DNA of 64,000 bases from Armatimonadota bacterium (GTDB lineage Bacteria > Sysuimicrobiota > Sysuimicrobiia > Sysuimicrobiales > Sysuimicrobiaceae), in contig JAVKGX010000003.1 in the NCBI GenBank assembly GCA_031432545.1, positions 134,012 through 198,011 on the forward strand, written 5' to 3'. The position numbers and the translations under genes are program-made. A model generated the notes under the pieces. It saw only the letters and a list, made by a program, of their open reading frames with translations, had not been told where the DNA came from and ran no database searches. Positions 1 through 6,863 of this stretch are shown here, piece after piece. Positions within the stretch are counted from its first letter, which is position 1. Each line of letters begins with the position of its first letter.

Positions 1-2
1 TC

Positions 3-116
3 TACATCGTCGTGTGGCTGTTGGGCATCCCCCACGGGGGCTTCCTGTCGATGTTTGTGGTCTCGCTGCTCGTGACCCTGATCAGCGTCGTGCTCTCGCG
101 GGTCGTGACGTCTTGA
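3..116 (+). CDS. C-terminal end of a small membrane protein (partial)
   Basis: The frame is open from the window edge and stops with TGA at 114-116. The 37 visible residues are strongly hydrophobic and contain a G-I-P-H-G-G-F turn followed by one transmembrane helix and a short basic tail. This resembles the last helix of phage-holin-like four-helix membrane proteins (PF04020), but too little is present to be sure. The gene ends 11 bases before the proposed rapZ start, so the two are probably co-transcribed. Confidence 0.4.
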   Translation, partial: YIVVWLLGIPHGGFLSMFVVSLLVTLISVVLSRVVTS

Positions 117-127
117 CACCTCGCGCC

Positions 128-1039
128 GTGACCCCACAGCCCGAACCCCGAACGCGCAAACCGCCGCCAGCTGCCGATCTGCCCTTCGTCGTCATCACGG
201 GGCTGTCAGGGGCGGGCAAGTCCCACGCTGCCCACGTCTTCGAGGACATGGGCTTCTTCTGCGTCGACAACCTGCCGCCGGCGCTGGTTCCGCGCTTTGC
301 GGAGCTCGTGATGCGCGCCCACGACCGGTTCGAGGGCGTCGCGCTGGTGATCGACGTCCGCAGCGGCGAGTTCTTCGACGCGATCCCCGACGCCCTGCGG
401 TTTTTGGATTCCCGCGGCATCCGCTACCAGATCCTCTTTCTGGATGCGTCGGACGAAGCCCTCGTGCGCCGGTTCAAGGAGACGCGCCGCAAGCACCCGC
501 TGACTCCCACCGGCTCCGTACCCGAGGGGATTCGCGCAGAGCGCCGCCGGCTGGAGGCGATCCGCGAGCGGGCAGACAAGGTGATCGACACGACCCAGAT
601 GACGCCCCAGATGCTGCGCGACGAGATCCGCGCCCTGTTCGCGCCGTCTGGCGAGACGTCGAAAACGTTGGGGATCGGCGTTGTTTCCTTTGGGTACAAG
701 CACGGCGTGCCGACCGACGCAGATCTGGTGTTCGACGTTCGGTTCCTGCCCAATCCGCACTACGTCGAAGCGCTGCGGGCGCGGCCGGGAACCGACGAGG
801 AGGTCCGCCGGTACGTCATGCGCTGGCCCCAAGCGCAGGGGTTCCGGCAGCGGCTGGAGGAGATGGTCTCGTTCTTGCTTCCACAGTTCGTCGCGGAGGG
901 CAAGTCGCACCTGACGATCGCCATCGGGTGCACCGGAGGGCGGCACCGGTCGGTCGTGTTCGCGCAGGAACTGGTCACGTTCCTACGTGCGCAGGGATAC
1001 GAGGCGCACGTGCGGCACCGGGACATCGAGAAGGAGTGA
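128..1039 (+). CDS. rapZ: RapZ/YvcJ-family nucleotide-binding RNase adapter
   Basis: A 303-residue P-loop protein of the RapZ/YvcJ family, close to the usual length of about 285-295. The Walker A motif GLSGAGKS lies at residues 25-32, followed by the family-typical F-C-V-D-N-L-P-P segment. The C-terminal domain carries the conserved G-C-T-G-G-R-H-R-S stretch near residue 270, which belongs to the region that binds small RNA or metabolite in E. coli RapZ. The frame is open upstream to base 14, but residues before the GTG at 128 look unrelated to the family and overlap the preceding gene. TTG at 113 is an alternative start. It sits directly before yvcK, the conserved order in many Gram-positive-type genomes. 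In E. coli the protein controls GlmS mRNA decay; in Firmicutes it binds nucleotides and its role is less clear. Confidence 0.93.
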   Translation: MTPQPEPRTRKPPPAADLPFVVITGLSGAGKSHAAHVFEDMGFFCVDNLPPALVPRFAELVMRAHDRFEGVALVIDVRSGEFFDAIPDALRFLDSRGIRYQILFLDASDEALVRRFKETRRKHPLTPTGSVPEGIRAERRRLEAIRERADKVIDTTQMTPQMLRDEIRALFAPSGETSKTLGIGVVSFGYKHGVPTDADLVFDVRFLPNPHYVEALRARPGTDEEVRRYVMRWPQAQGFRQRLEEMVSFLLPQFVAEGKSHLTIAIGCTGGRHRSVVFAQELVTFLRAQGYEAHVRHRDIEKE

Positions 1040-1045
1040 GGTAGT

Positions 1046-2401
1046 GTGATCCGGGCCCTCGTCCAACGGACCCGCCAACTGGCCAAGTGGCTGGTACCGG
1101 GCATCCGCGTCAAGCGCTACGTGGCGTTGGTGTTCGTGGGCGTATCGCTCGTCGCCGTCGGCGCCATCCTGCTCGCCGACGTGGTCACCGTCGGCGTCGC
1201 GCAGGTCCTGTACGCCATCGTCAGAGCGGCACTGTGGGTGTCGGGGGGCGAACGGTGGGGTTTGGTCGGCGCCGGCGCACTGCTGATCGCACTGGGCGTC
1301 TACTGCGTGTTCCTCGGACTGCGGGCGACGGTGCGGTCGGTCGCCGGATTGTTCCTACCGCGCGGCGACCACCGATTGGCGGAGTTGATGGTCCAGCGCC
1401 GCGCCCTGGGGCGCGGGCCGCGGGTGGTCGCGCTGGGCGGCGGTACGGGTCTTTCCACGCTGCTGCGCGGCCTGAAGCGTTACACGATGTCGCTGACGGC
1501 GGTGGTCACCGTCTTCGACGACGGCGGCAGTTCCGGGCGGCTGCGGCGAGAACTGGGCATCCTCCCTCCGGGCGACATCAACGACTGTCTGGTCGCCCTC
1601 GCCGAGGCCGAGCCACTGATGACCCGGTTGTTCGAGTATCGCTTCGATCGGGGCGACCTGCGGGGGCACTCCTTTGGCAACCTGTTCTTGGCGAGCATGA
1701 TGGGTGTGGGTGGCGATCTGGTGTCGGCGGTCCGGCTGGCCAGCCGAGTGCTCGCCATCCGGGGCCAGGTCCTGCCCGCCACGGTGGACAACATCGTGCT
1801 GTGCGCGGAGTTCCTCGACGGGACGACCGCCGAGGGTGAGTCGGCGATCCCGGCTGCCCGCAAGGCGATCCGCCGTGTCTATCTGAAACCTGCCGACGCG
1901 CGAGCGGTGCCCGAAGTGCTCGACGCGATCACCCACGCCGACCTCATCTTGCTGGGACCCGGCAGCCTGTTCACCTCGGTGCTGCCGAACCTGCTCGTCA
2001 CCGGCATCGGCGATGCTCTGCGCCGCGCCGAAGCACCGGTGGTCCAGATCGTCAACGTCATGACCCAGCCGGGCGAGACCGACGGGTTCCGCGCGTCGGA
2101 CCACGTGCGGGCCGTCGTCGAGCACGCGGGGCCCATCGTCCGCGCCGCGATCGTCAACGACCAGATGCCACGCAACGCCGTGCTCCTGCAGCGCTACCGC
2201 GGCGAGGGGGCCGTACCCGTCGAGCCGGATCTGGACCGCATCCGGCAGATGGGCCTGGTGCCGTTCGCGTACGGGCTCATCAGCGAAACCGAACTGGTGC
2301 GCCACAATCCGACGAGCTTGGCCGAAGCGGTACTCGATGTGCTCGATCGCCTGTCCGGCGCCCGGCGCCGCGTCGCCCGCGTCAGCGTCATCAACCCATG
2401 A
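1046..2401 (+). CDS. yvcK: YvcK-type gluconeogenesis/cell-shape factor (CofD-like) with N-terminal membrane anchor
   Basis: A 451-residue protein with two predicted membrane helices (about 25-50 and 72-95) ahead of a CofD/YvcK Rossmann domain. The nucleotide-sugar-binding motif GGGTGLS is at 131-137 and the F-D-D-G-G-S-S-G motif follows near 157-164. Family members bind UDP-sugars and couple central carbon flux to cell-wall synthesis. The membrane anchor is found in some lineages and is absent from the B. subtilis protein. The start is GTG at 1046, preceded by AAGGAG 9-10 bases upstream, which overlaps the end of rapZ and suggests translational coupling. The usual third gene of this cluster, whiA, is missing; an MFS gene follows instead. 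Confidence 0.92.
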   Translation: MIRALVQRTRQLAKWLVPGIRVKRYVALVFVGVSLVAVGAILLADVVTVGVAQVLYAIVRAALWVSGGERWGLVGAGALLIALGVYCVFLGLRATVRSVAGLFLPRGDHRLAELMVQRRALGRGPRVVALGGGTGLSTLLRGLKRYTMSLTAVVTVFDDGGSSGRLRRELGILPPGDINDCLVALAEAEPLMTRLFEYRFDRGDLRGHSFGNLFLASMMGVGGDLVSAVRLASRVLAIRGQVLPATVDNIVLCAEFLDGTTAEGESAIPAARKAIRRVYLKPADARAVPEVLDAITHADLILLGPGSLFTSVLPNLLVTGIGDALRRAEAPVVQIVNVMTQPGETDGFRASDHVRAVVEHAGPIVRAAIVNDQMPRNAVLLQRYRGEGAVPVEPDLDRIRQMGLVPFAYGLISETELVRHNPTSLAEAVLDVLDRLSGARRRVARVSVINP

Positions 2402-2430
2402 TCGGGATCCGGCCAGTAGGTTTTGGGGCA

Positions 2431-2526
2431 CAAGACGCGAAACGCTATCGCCGAGGGTGTGCATCGTGGCGCCGAAGGCGCGTCTTGGGCCAGAGTCGAG
2501 CAGGATGAACGTCATTCGACTCGGCC
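2431..2526 (+). other. Two consecutive strong stem-loops in the yvcK-MFS intergenic region
   Basis: CAAGACGCG at 2431-2439 is perfectly complementary to CGCGTCTTG at 2479-2487, and a smaller G-C hairpin (around GGCGCCGAAGGCGC) lies inside. Immediately after, GGCC-A-GAGTCGA (2488-2499) pairs with TCGACTC-GGCC (2516-2526), giving an 11-bp stem with one bulge. There is no T-run, so this is not a standard terminator. The second stem ends about 16 bases before the ATG at 2543, close to its ribosome-binding site, so a leader or attenuator role is possible. It matches no RNA family I recognise. Confidence 0.4.
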
Positions 2527-2542
2527 GGCAGGGAGCCGGGGC

Positions 2543-4357
2543 ATGACCGAGCCCAGAGCCCGACCGAGGGTCTTCCAGGCGCTGCTGTGGCTGCCTCAGA
2601 ACCGCAACCTCTTCGTGTTTTGGACCGGGCAGGTGGTGTCCAACTTCGGCGACCGGGTGCACTGGCTGGTTGTCGGCCTGCTGGTCATCGAACTCACCGG
2701 ATCGGCCCTCCAGACCGGCCTGTACTACGCGCTGACCGTCATCCCCGAGGTCTTGTTGGGCTTCCTCGCGGGCGTGGTTGCCGACCGCGCCAACCGAAGG
2801 GCGCTGATGGCTTCCATGGACTTCGTGCGGGTGGGCCTGGTGGCGACAATTCCCCTGATGGCTGCCGCGGGTTTCCTGCGCGTGGAGTACCTGTATGGCG
2901 TCGTGGTCGCGCTGGCCGTATGCAACGTCTTCTTCGATACCGCTTCCGGTGCGTTCATCCCCCAGATCGTCCCCAAGGAAGACCTGCCGGCGGCCAACAG
3001 TGCGCTTCTGCTGGCGGTGCAGAGCGCGATGCTGCTGGGGCCACTGGCGGGCGGGTCGCTGGCCGCGACGCTGGGGCTGGCGAACAGCCTGTGGATCACG
3101 AGCGGCGGATACCTCGTCTCGGCGACGGCGATGCTGCTGGTGCGTACGACGCAACCGGCGTCCACCGAGGCGGACCGACGAGGCGTGCGCGACGACTTGG
3201 CCGAGGGGTTGCGGTACGCGTTGTCGCATCCTGCAGTCCGGGCGATCTCGTTCAAGTCTTTGGGCGCAAACCTGGCACTGGGCGCCTCGATCACCATGGC
3301 CATGTTCCACTTCCGCCATAACGTCGGCCTGGACACGCCCGCCATGGGTGCCGCCTTCAGCGCGGCCGGTGCGGCGGCGATCGCCGGAGCCGCCACCGGC
3401 GCAGCACTGGGGCGGCGGTTGGGAATCGCGCGCGCCGGAACCATGGCCAGCTACCTGGAGGTCGCCGGCATGGTCGTGCTGGCGTCCGTCGCCTCGTTCT
3501 GGGGACTGGCAGTTGGCTACGTGATGATCGGGTTCGGTGTCTCGGTCGCCAACGTCAACTACAGCGCGGCGCGCCAAACGGTCGTCTCCCCAGAGATGCA
3601 GGGTCGTGCGTGGGCCTTCGAGCGGACCGTCAGCCTGGCCTCCTTCCCGATCGGAACGTTGGCGGCCGGGGTGGTGGCGGAACTCACCTCCCCGCAGCTG
3701 GTCTTCCTGGCGGCCGCTGTTGTCGTGTTCGTCGCCGCCACGTACGCCTGGTACGGCGGCCTGCGCGACGCCTTTGCAGGCCCTGCACAGCGCCCGCAAG
3801 AGGACGCGGTCCATGTACCTGCCGCGTCCCCGCACAGCGAGCGCGCACGCCCGTGGCGGTGGCGCGCGGTCTTGGTGGCGGTGTTCGCATCCGGTGTGGC
3901 GATCGGGTTCGCCTTGGGGGCGACGCTGTCCAGCCGTATGCCGTCACCCACGGTGGCGACGACCGGGTCCCCTCCCGTCGCGGCGGCTCGGTCACCGGAT
4001 TCGCCCACTCCTGTCCCGGGTGCCTGGACGCCCGCGCCGCCGTCCCCGGGCCTGGTGGCGTCCACACCCGAGCCGTCGCCGACCGCCACCACGCCGGCGG
4101 TGCAGCCGGCCGCGATCCCCGCGCCCGCGACGGCCTCCGCACTGTACGCCGCCCAGGTTGGCGCGTACCGGGATCGCGCCAACGCCGAAGCCGTTGCCGC
4201 CCGTCTCCACGAGCTCGGCTACTCGCCGGCGGTGCGCGGCGCGGGGGGCTGGTACCGGGTCACCGTCGGCGAGTTCGACTCACCCGGACCGGCGCAGCGC
4301 CTCGTGCTTGAGTTGCGCGACCGGGGGTTCGAGGCGTTCGTGCGACGAATCCGTTGA
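2543..4357 (+). CDS. MFS transporter with C-terminal SPOR domain
   Basis: A 604-residue protein. Residues 1 to about 410 form a 12-helix major facilitator domain of the MFS_3 (EntS-like efflux) type, with N-F-G-D near the first helix and a D-R-A-N-R loop between helices 2 and 3. After a short basic stretch comes an extra hydrophobic helix (about 435-460), a Pro/Thr/Ala-rich linker and a C-terminal SPOR domain (about 530-604, with A-A-Q-V-G-A-Y and W-Y-R-V-T-V-G-E-F). SPOR domains bind denuded septal peptidoglycan, so the fusion predicts a transporter held at the division site with SPOR outside the membrane. The frame is open from 2423, but ATG 2543 has GGGAG 9 bases upstream and begins directly before the MFS homology. 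Substrate unknown. I see no frameshift or assembly joint between the domains. Confidence 0.85.
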   Translation: MTEPRARPRVFQALLWLPQNRNLFVFWTGQVVSNFGDRVHWLVVGLLVIELTGSALQTGLYYALTVIPEVLLGFLAGVVADRANRRALMASMDFVRVGLVATIPLMAAAGFLRVEYLYGVVVALAVCNVFFDTASGAFIPQIVPKEDLPAANSALLLAVQSAMLLGPLAGGSLAATLGLANSLWITSGGYLVSATAMLLVRTTQPASTEADRRGVRDDLAEGLRYALSHPAVRAISFKSLGANLALGASITMAMFHFRHNVGLDTPAMGAAFSAAGAAAIAGAATGAALGRRLGIARAGTMASYLEVAGMVVLASVASFWGLAVGYVMIGFGVSVANVNYSAARQTVVSPEMQGRAWAFERTVSLASFPIGTLAAGVVAELTSPQLVFLAAAVVVFVAATYAWYGGLRDAFAGPAQRPQEDAVHVPAASPHSERARPWRWRAVLVAVFASGVAIGFALGATLSSRMPSPTVATTGSPPVAAARSPDSPTPVPGAWTPAPPSPGLVASTPEPSPTATTPAVQPAAIPAPATASALYAAQVGAYRDRANAEAVAARLHELGYSPAVRGAGGWYRVTVGEFDSPGPAQRLVLELRDRGFEAFVRRIR

Positions 4358-4387
4358 GCCTTCGCACGGCACCGCCGGCCGCCCGTA

Positions 4388-4417
4388 TTGACACCCCGCG
4401 CGATCGATCCGTATGAT
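4388..4417 (+). promoter_or_regulatory. Near-consensus housekeeping promoter for the nuo operon
   Basis: TTGACA (4388-4393) and TATGAT (4412-4417) are separated by 18 bases. The -35 is a perfect match to the sigma-70/A consensus and the -10 matches at five of six positions. The predicted start of transcription is near 4424, so nuoA would carry a leader of about 260 nt. It is the clearest promoter in the window. Confidence 0.75.
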
Positions 4418-4423
4418 GCGTCT

Positions 4424-4685
4424 GGGCCGCCGTGGGCTGAAAGTCAGATCTGGCGCGGCATGCGGCGGTTCGCAGATCGGTTCCTTCGCCGTTGGGAACT
4501 CCCGATTCTTTGTGGGCGGTCAACGCTCCCTGCCCTGAGGCCGGCGTGGTTACAGACGAGCGCGTTGGACGGAAGGGATCGGCGCGCGCGATCGCTAAGA
4601 GTGGTCATGGGCCGGCCACGGGTGGTCGGCCGCCGCATCCGGCCAACGGGCGGTAGAGCGCCCTGACAGCTCAGCGGAGGTTGTG
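4424..4685 (+). other. Long structured 5' leader of the nuo operon
   Basis: This 260-base stretch between the promoter and nuoA has no convincing coding content. It holds a 9-bp hairpin (GGCCGGCCA at 4610-4618 with TGGTCGGCC at 4623-4631, one G-U pair) and a second hairpin, GGGCG/CGCCC, at 4648-4663, ten bases before the GGAGG ribosome-binding site. Upstream, from about 4470 to 4590, are further short self-complementary segments. The leader may host an uncharacterised regulatory RNA. I could not match it to a known riboswitch, RNase P RNA, tmRNA or 6S RNA. Confidence 0.4.
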
Positions 4686-5042
4686 GTGCCCCTTGACTGG
4701 GTGTATGTGGCCGTGTTCGCGCTCGTCGGCGCCGCCATGGCAGCCCTCCCGCTGGCCATCGTTTGGCTGATCGCCCCCCGCAGCCAGTACCCGCAGAAGT
4801 TGTTGGCCTACGAATCTGGGATCGTCCCGTTCGGGGAGGCGTGGTCACAGGTCAACATCCGCTACTACCTGTTCGCATTGATCTTCCTCTTGTTCGACGT
4901 TGAGGTGATGTACATCTATCCCTGGGCCGTGGTGCTGCGCAGCTTGGGCATGCAGGCGTTCGTGGCGATGGCGATCTTCCTCGTGTTGCTGTTCGTCGGA
5001 CTGCTCTACGAGTGGAAGAAGGGAGCGCTGGAGTGGGTCTAG
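4686..5042 (+). CDS. nuoA: NADH-quinone oxidoreductase subunit A
   Basis: A 118-residue membrane protein with three transmembrane helices, subunit A of complex I. The signature region reads Y-E-S-G-I then I-R-Y-Y-L-F-A-L-I-F-L-L-F-D-V-E, and the protein ends Y-E-W-K-K-G-A-L-E-W-V. The loop has Ser where proteobacterial and mitochondrial forms have Cys, as in cyanobacterial NdhC and Chloroflexi proteins. Tandem GTG codons at 4683 and 4686 could both start; 4686 gives the better spacing (5 bases) from GGAGG. It is the first gene of the nuo operon and is followed by nuoH rather than nuoB. Confidence 0.93.
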   Translation: MPLDWVYVAVFALVGAAMAALPLAIVWLIAPRSQYPQKLLAYESGIVPFGEAWSQVNIRYYLFALIFLLFDVEVMYIYPWAVVLRSLGMQAFVAMAIFLVLLFVGLLYEWKKGALEWV

Positions 5043-6049
5043 GACAGGTCCTGGACGCGCTCTGGCGGATCGACCTCGTCCGCGCCCTGGTCGCGGTGGT
5101 GGTGGTCTTTACCTTCATCGCCGTCTTCGTGGCGATGTTTTTGGTCTTGATGGAGCGAAAGGTCAGCGCCTGGATCCAGGCACGGATCGGGCCCAAGCAC
5201 GTGGGGCCGCACGGAACCCTGCAGACCTTGGCCGATACGATCAAGCTGTTGCAGAAGGAGAACATCGTGCCCGCGCGGGCCGACGTGCTCCTGTTCTCCG
5301 TTGCGCCGGTCCTCGTGGCGGTCAGCGGGCTGCTGGCCTACGTGGTGTTGCCGTGGGGTCCGGGCGTGATCGTGCGCGATTTGAACGTGGGCCTGGTGTA
5401 TTTCGCCGCGGTGCTGTCGGTCGGCGTCGTCGGGGTGCTGGTCGGCGGGTGGGCATCGAACAACAAGTACGCGCTGCTGGGTGGTTTACGGTCGGCGGCG
5501 CAGATGGTGTCCTACGAGATCCCGCTGGGGCTGGCGATCGCGACGATGGCAATCCTCACCGGGACGCTGTCGACCGTGCGCATCGTCGAGGCGCAACCGT
5601 ATCCCTGGTACCTGTACCCCTTTGTGGCGATCAACGCGCTGGTGTTCCTGACCGCGGCGACGGCCGAGACCAACCGCATCCCGTTCGACCTGCCGGAGGC
5701 GGAGTCCGAACTGGTCGCCGGATACTTCTCGGAGTACACGGGCATGCGGTTCGCGCTCTTTCAGCTGGGCGAGTACGGTTCGCTGTTCGCGAGCTCCGCG
5801 CTGTTCGTCACGATGTTCCTCGGCGGCTGGCGTGGCCCGTTCGACCTGCCGCTGGTCGGACCGGTGGCCAGCGGCGTGTTCTGGTTCCTGTTGAAGAGCT
5901 ACGCGATCGTGTTCTTCCTGATGTGGGTGCGCTGGACTTATCCACGCTTTCGGATCGACCAGCTGTTGAACCTTGCGTGGAAGATCTTGATCCCCGTGGG
6001 GCTGGTGAACCTGCTGATCGTCGGCTTTTTGGTGGCCCGGTGGGGGTGA
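5033..6049 (+). CDS. nuoH: NADH-quinone oxidoreductase subunit H
   Basis: A 338-residue, roughly eight-helix subunit that links the membrane arm to the quinone site of complex I. Family motifs include E-R-K-V-S-A-W-I-Q-A-R-I-G-P, the long loop E-T-N-R-I-P-F-D-L-P-E-A-E-S-E-L-V-A-G, and W-V-R-W-T-Y-P-R-F-R near the C terminus. The GTG at 5033 has AAGGGAG upstream and overlaps the last 10 bases of nuoA. NuoH normally follows nuoBCD(EFG), so its direct junction with nuoA shows that the peripheral-arm genes are not in this operon. The next gene is nuoJ; nuoI is also missing. Confidence 0.95.
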   Translation: MGLGQVLDALWRIDLVRALVAVVVVFTFIAVFVAMFLVLMERKVSAWIQARIGPKHVGPHGTLQTLADTIKLLQKENIVPARADVLLFSVAPVLVAVSGLLAYVVLPWGPGVIVRDLNVGLVYFAAVLSVGVVGVLVGGWASNNKYALLGGLRSAAQMVSYEIPLGLAIATMAILTGTLSTVRIVEAQPYPWYLYPFVAINALVFLTAATAETNRIPFDLPEAESELVAGYFSEYTGMRFALFQLGEYGSLFASSALFVTMFLGGWRGPFDLPLVGPVASGVFWFLLKSYAIVFFLMWVRWTYPRFRIDQLLNLAWKILIPVGLVNLLIVGFLVARWG

Positions 6050-6061
6050 ACGGGGTGGATC

Positions 6062-6556
6062 GTGTCGGGTGAGGTGGTCGCGTTCTACATCCTCGCGGGC
6101 ATGATCCTCGCCGGCGCACTCATCGTGGTCAACGCGCGCAACATCGTCCACGCGGCGGTGTCGCTGATTCCTGTGCTGCTTGGCGTGGCAGGGCTGTACG
6201 TGCTGCTGCACGCCGAGTTCGTGGCGGTCGTCCAGATCCTCATCTACGCCGGGGCGATTACGGTTCTCATCCTGTTCGTGGTGCTGCTGACCGAGGGCGC
6301 GACCGGCATCCGTCGGCGCCAGCGCAACGAACAGGTCCCGATGGCCCTGGCGGCGTCGGGTGTGCTGGCCGCCCTGTTGCTGTGGCTGTACGCACGTACG
6401 AGTTGGCCCATGGGGGCCGCACCGCCCCCCGCCTACAACCCCGGCGCGGTGGGCGAGAGCCTGTTCGGTCCGTACGTCCTGGTCTTCGAGGTCGTCGGCA
6501 TCGTCATCCTGGCGGCGCTGGTCGGCGCCATCGTCGTGGCGAGGCGCGAGGCATGA
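6062..6556 (+). CDS. nuoJ: NADH-quinone oxidoreductase subunit J
   Basis: A 164-residue, five-helix subunit of the complex I membrane arm. It shows the family pattern of N-A-R-N-I-V-H-A-A-V-S in the first loop and the third-helix segment I-Y-A-G-A-I-T-V-L-I-L-F, whose pi-bulge region matters for coupling electron transfer to ion translocation. Start is GTG 6062, 12 bases after the nuoH stop; the ribosome-binding site is weak. The stop codon overlaps the nuoK start as ATGA. Confidence 0.93.
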   Translation: MSGEVVAFYILAGMILAGALIVVNARNIVHAAVSLIPVLLGVAGLYVLLHAEFVAVVQILIYAGAITVLILFVVLLTEGATGIRRRQRNEQVPMALAASGVLAALLLWLYARTSWPMGAAPPPAYNPGAVGESLFGPYVLVFEVVGIVILAALVGAIVVARREA

Positions 6557-6861
6557 TCGGCCTCAACCACTACCTGGTCGTCGGCGCACTGCTGTTCGCG
6601 ATCGGGATGTACGGGGTCCTCACGCGGCGCAACGCGGTTGCCATCCTCATGGGGATCGAGTTGATCCTCAACGCGGCCAACATCAACTTCGTCGCGTTCA
6701 CGAAATTCGTCTCGCCGACGTTTGTCGCCGGCCACATCGCGGCACTGGTCATCATCACCCTGGCCGCCTGCGAGGCGGTCGTCGGACTGGCGCTGATCCT
6801 CAACCTCTACCGGCAGCGTGAGACGATCCAGGTCGACGAGATCAACATCATGAAGTGGTAA
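6553..6861 (+). CDS. nuoK: NADH-quinone oxidoreductase subunit K
   Basis: A 102-residue, three-helix subunit related to MnhC/MrpC. The conserved segment I-L-M-G-I-E-L-I-L-N-A-A-N-I-N-F carries the membrane-embedded glutamate, and a second conserved Glu sits in A-A-C-E-A-V-V-G-L-A. The ATG at 6553 overlaps the nuoJ stop by four bases; longer in-frame upstream codons lie inside nuoJ and are not family-like. Length is standard. Confidence 0.95.
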   Translation: MIGLNHYLVVGALLFAIGMYGVLTRRNAVAILMGIELILNAANINFVAFTKFVSPTFVAGHIAALVIITLAACEAVVGLALILNLYRQRETIQVDEINIMKW

Positions 6862-6863
6862 CG

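Noticed and set aside
1355-3835. Very long open frame on the minus strand opposite yvcK and the MFS gene
   Set aside because: High GC leaves long antisense frames; the translation is Arg/Gln/His-rich with no domain, and the plus-strand genes are clear.
4424-4685. 6S RNA or another known RNA in the nuo leader
   Set aside because: Some local similarity to a CCCTGAG-type element, but the ends do not form the long closing stem and the central bubble is not evident.
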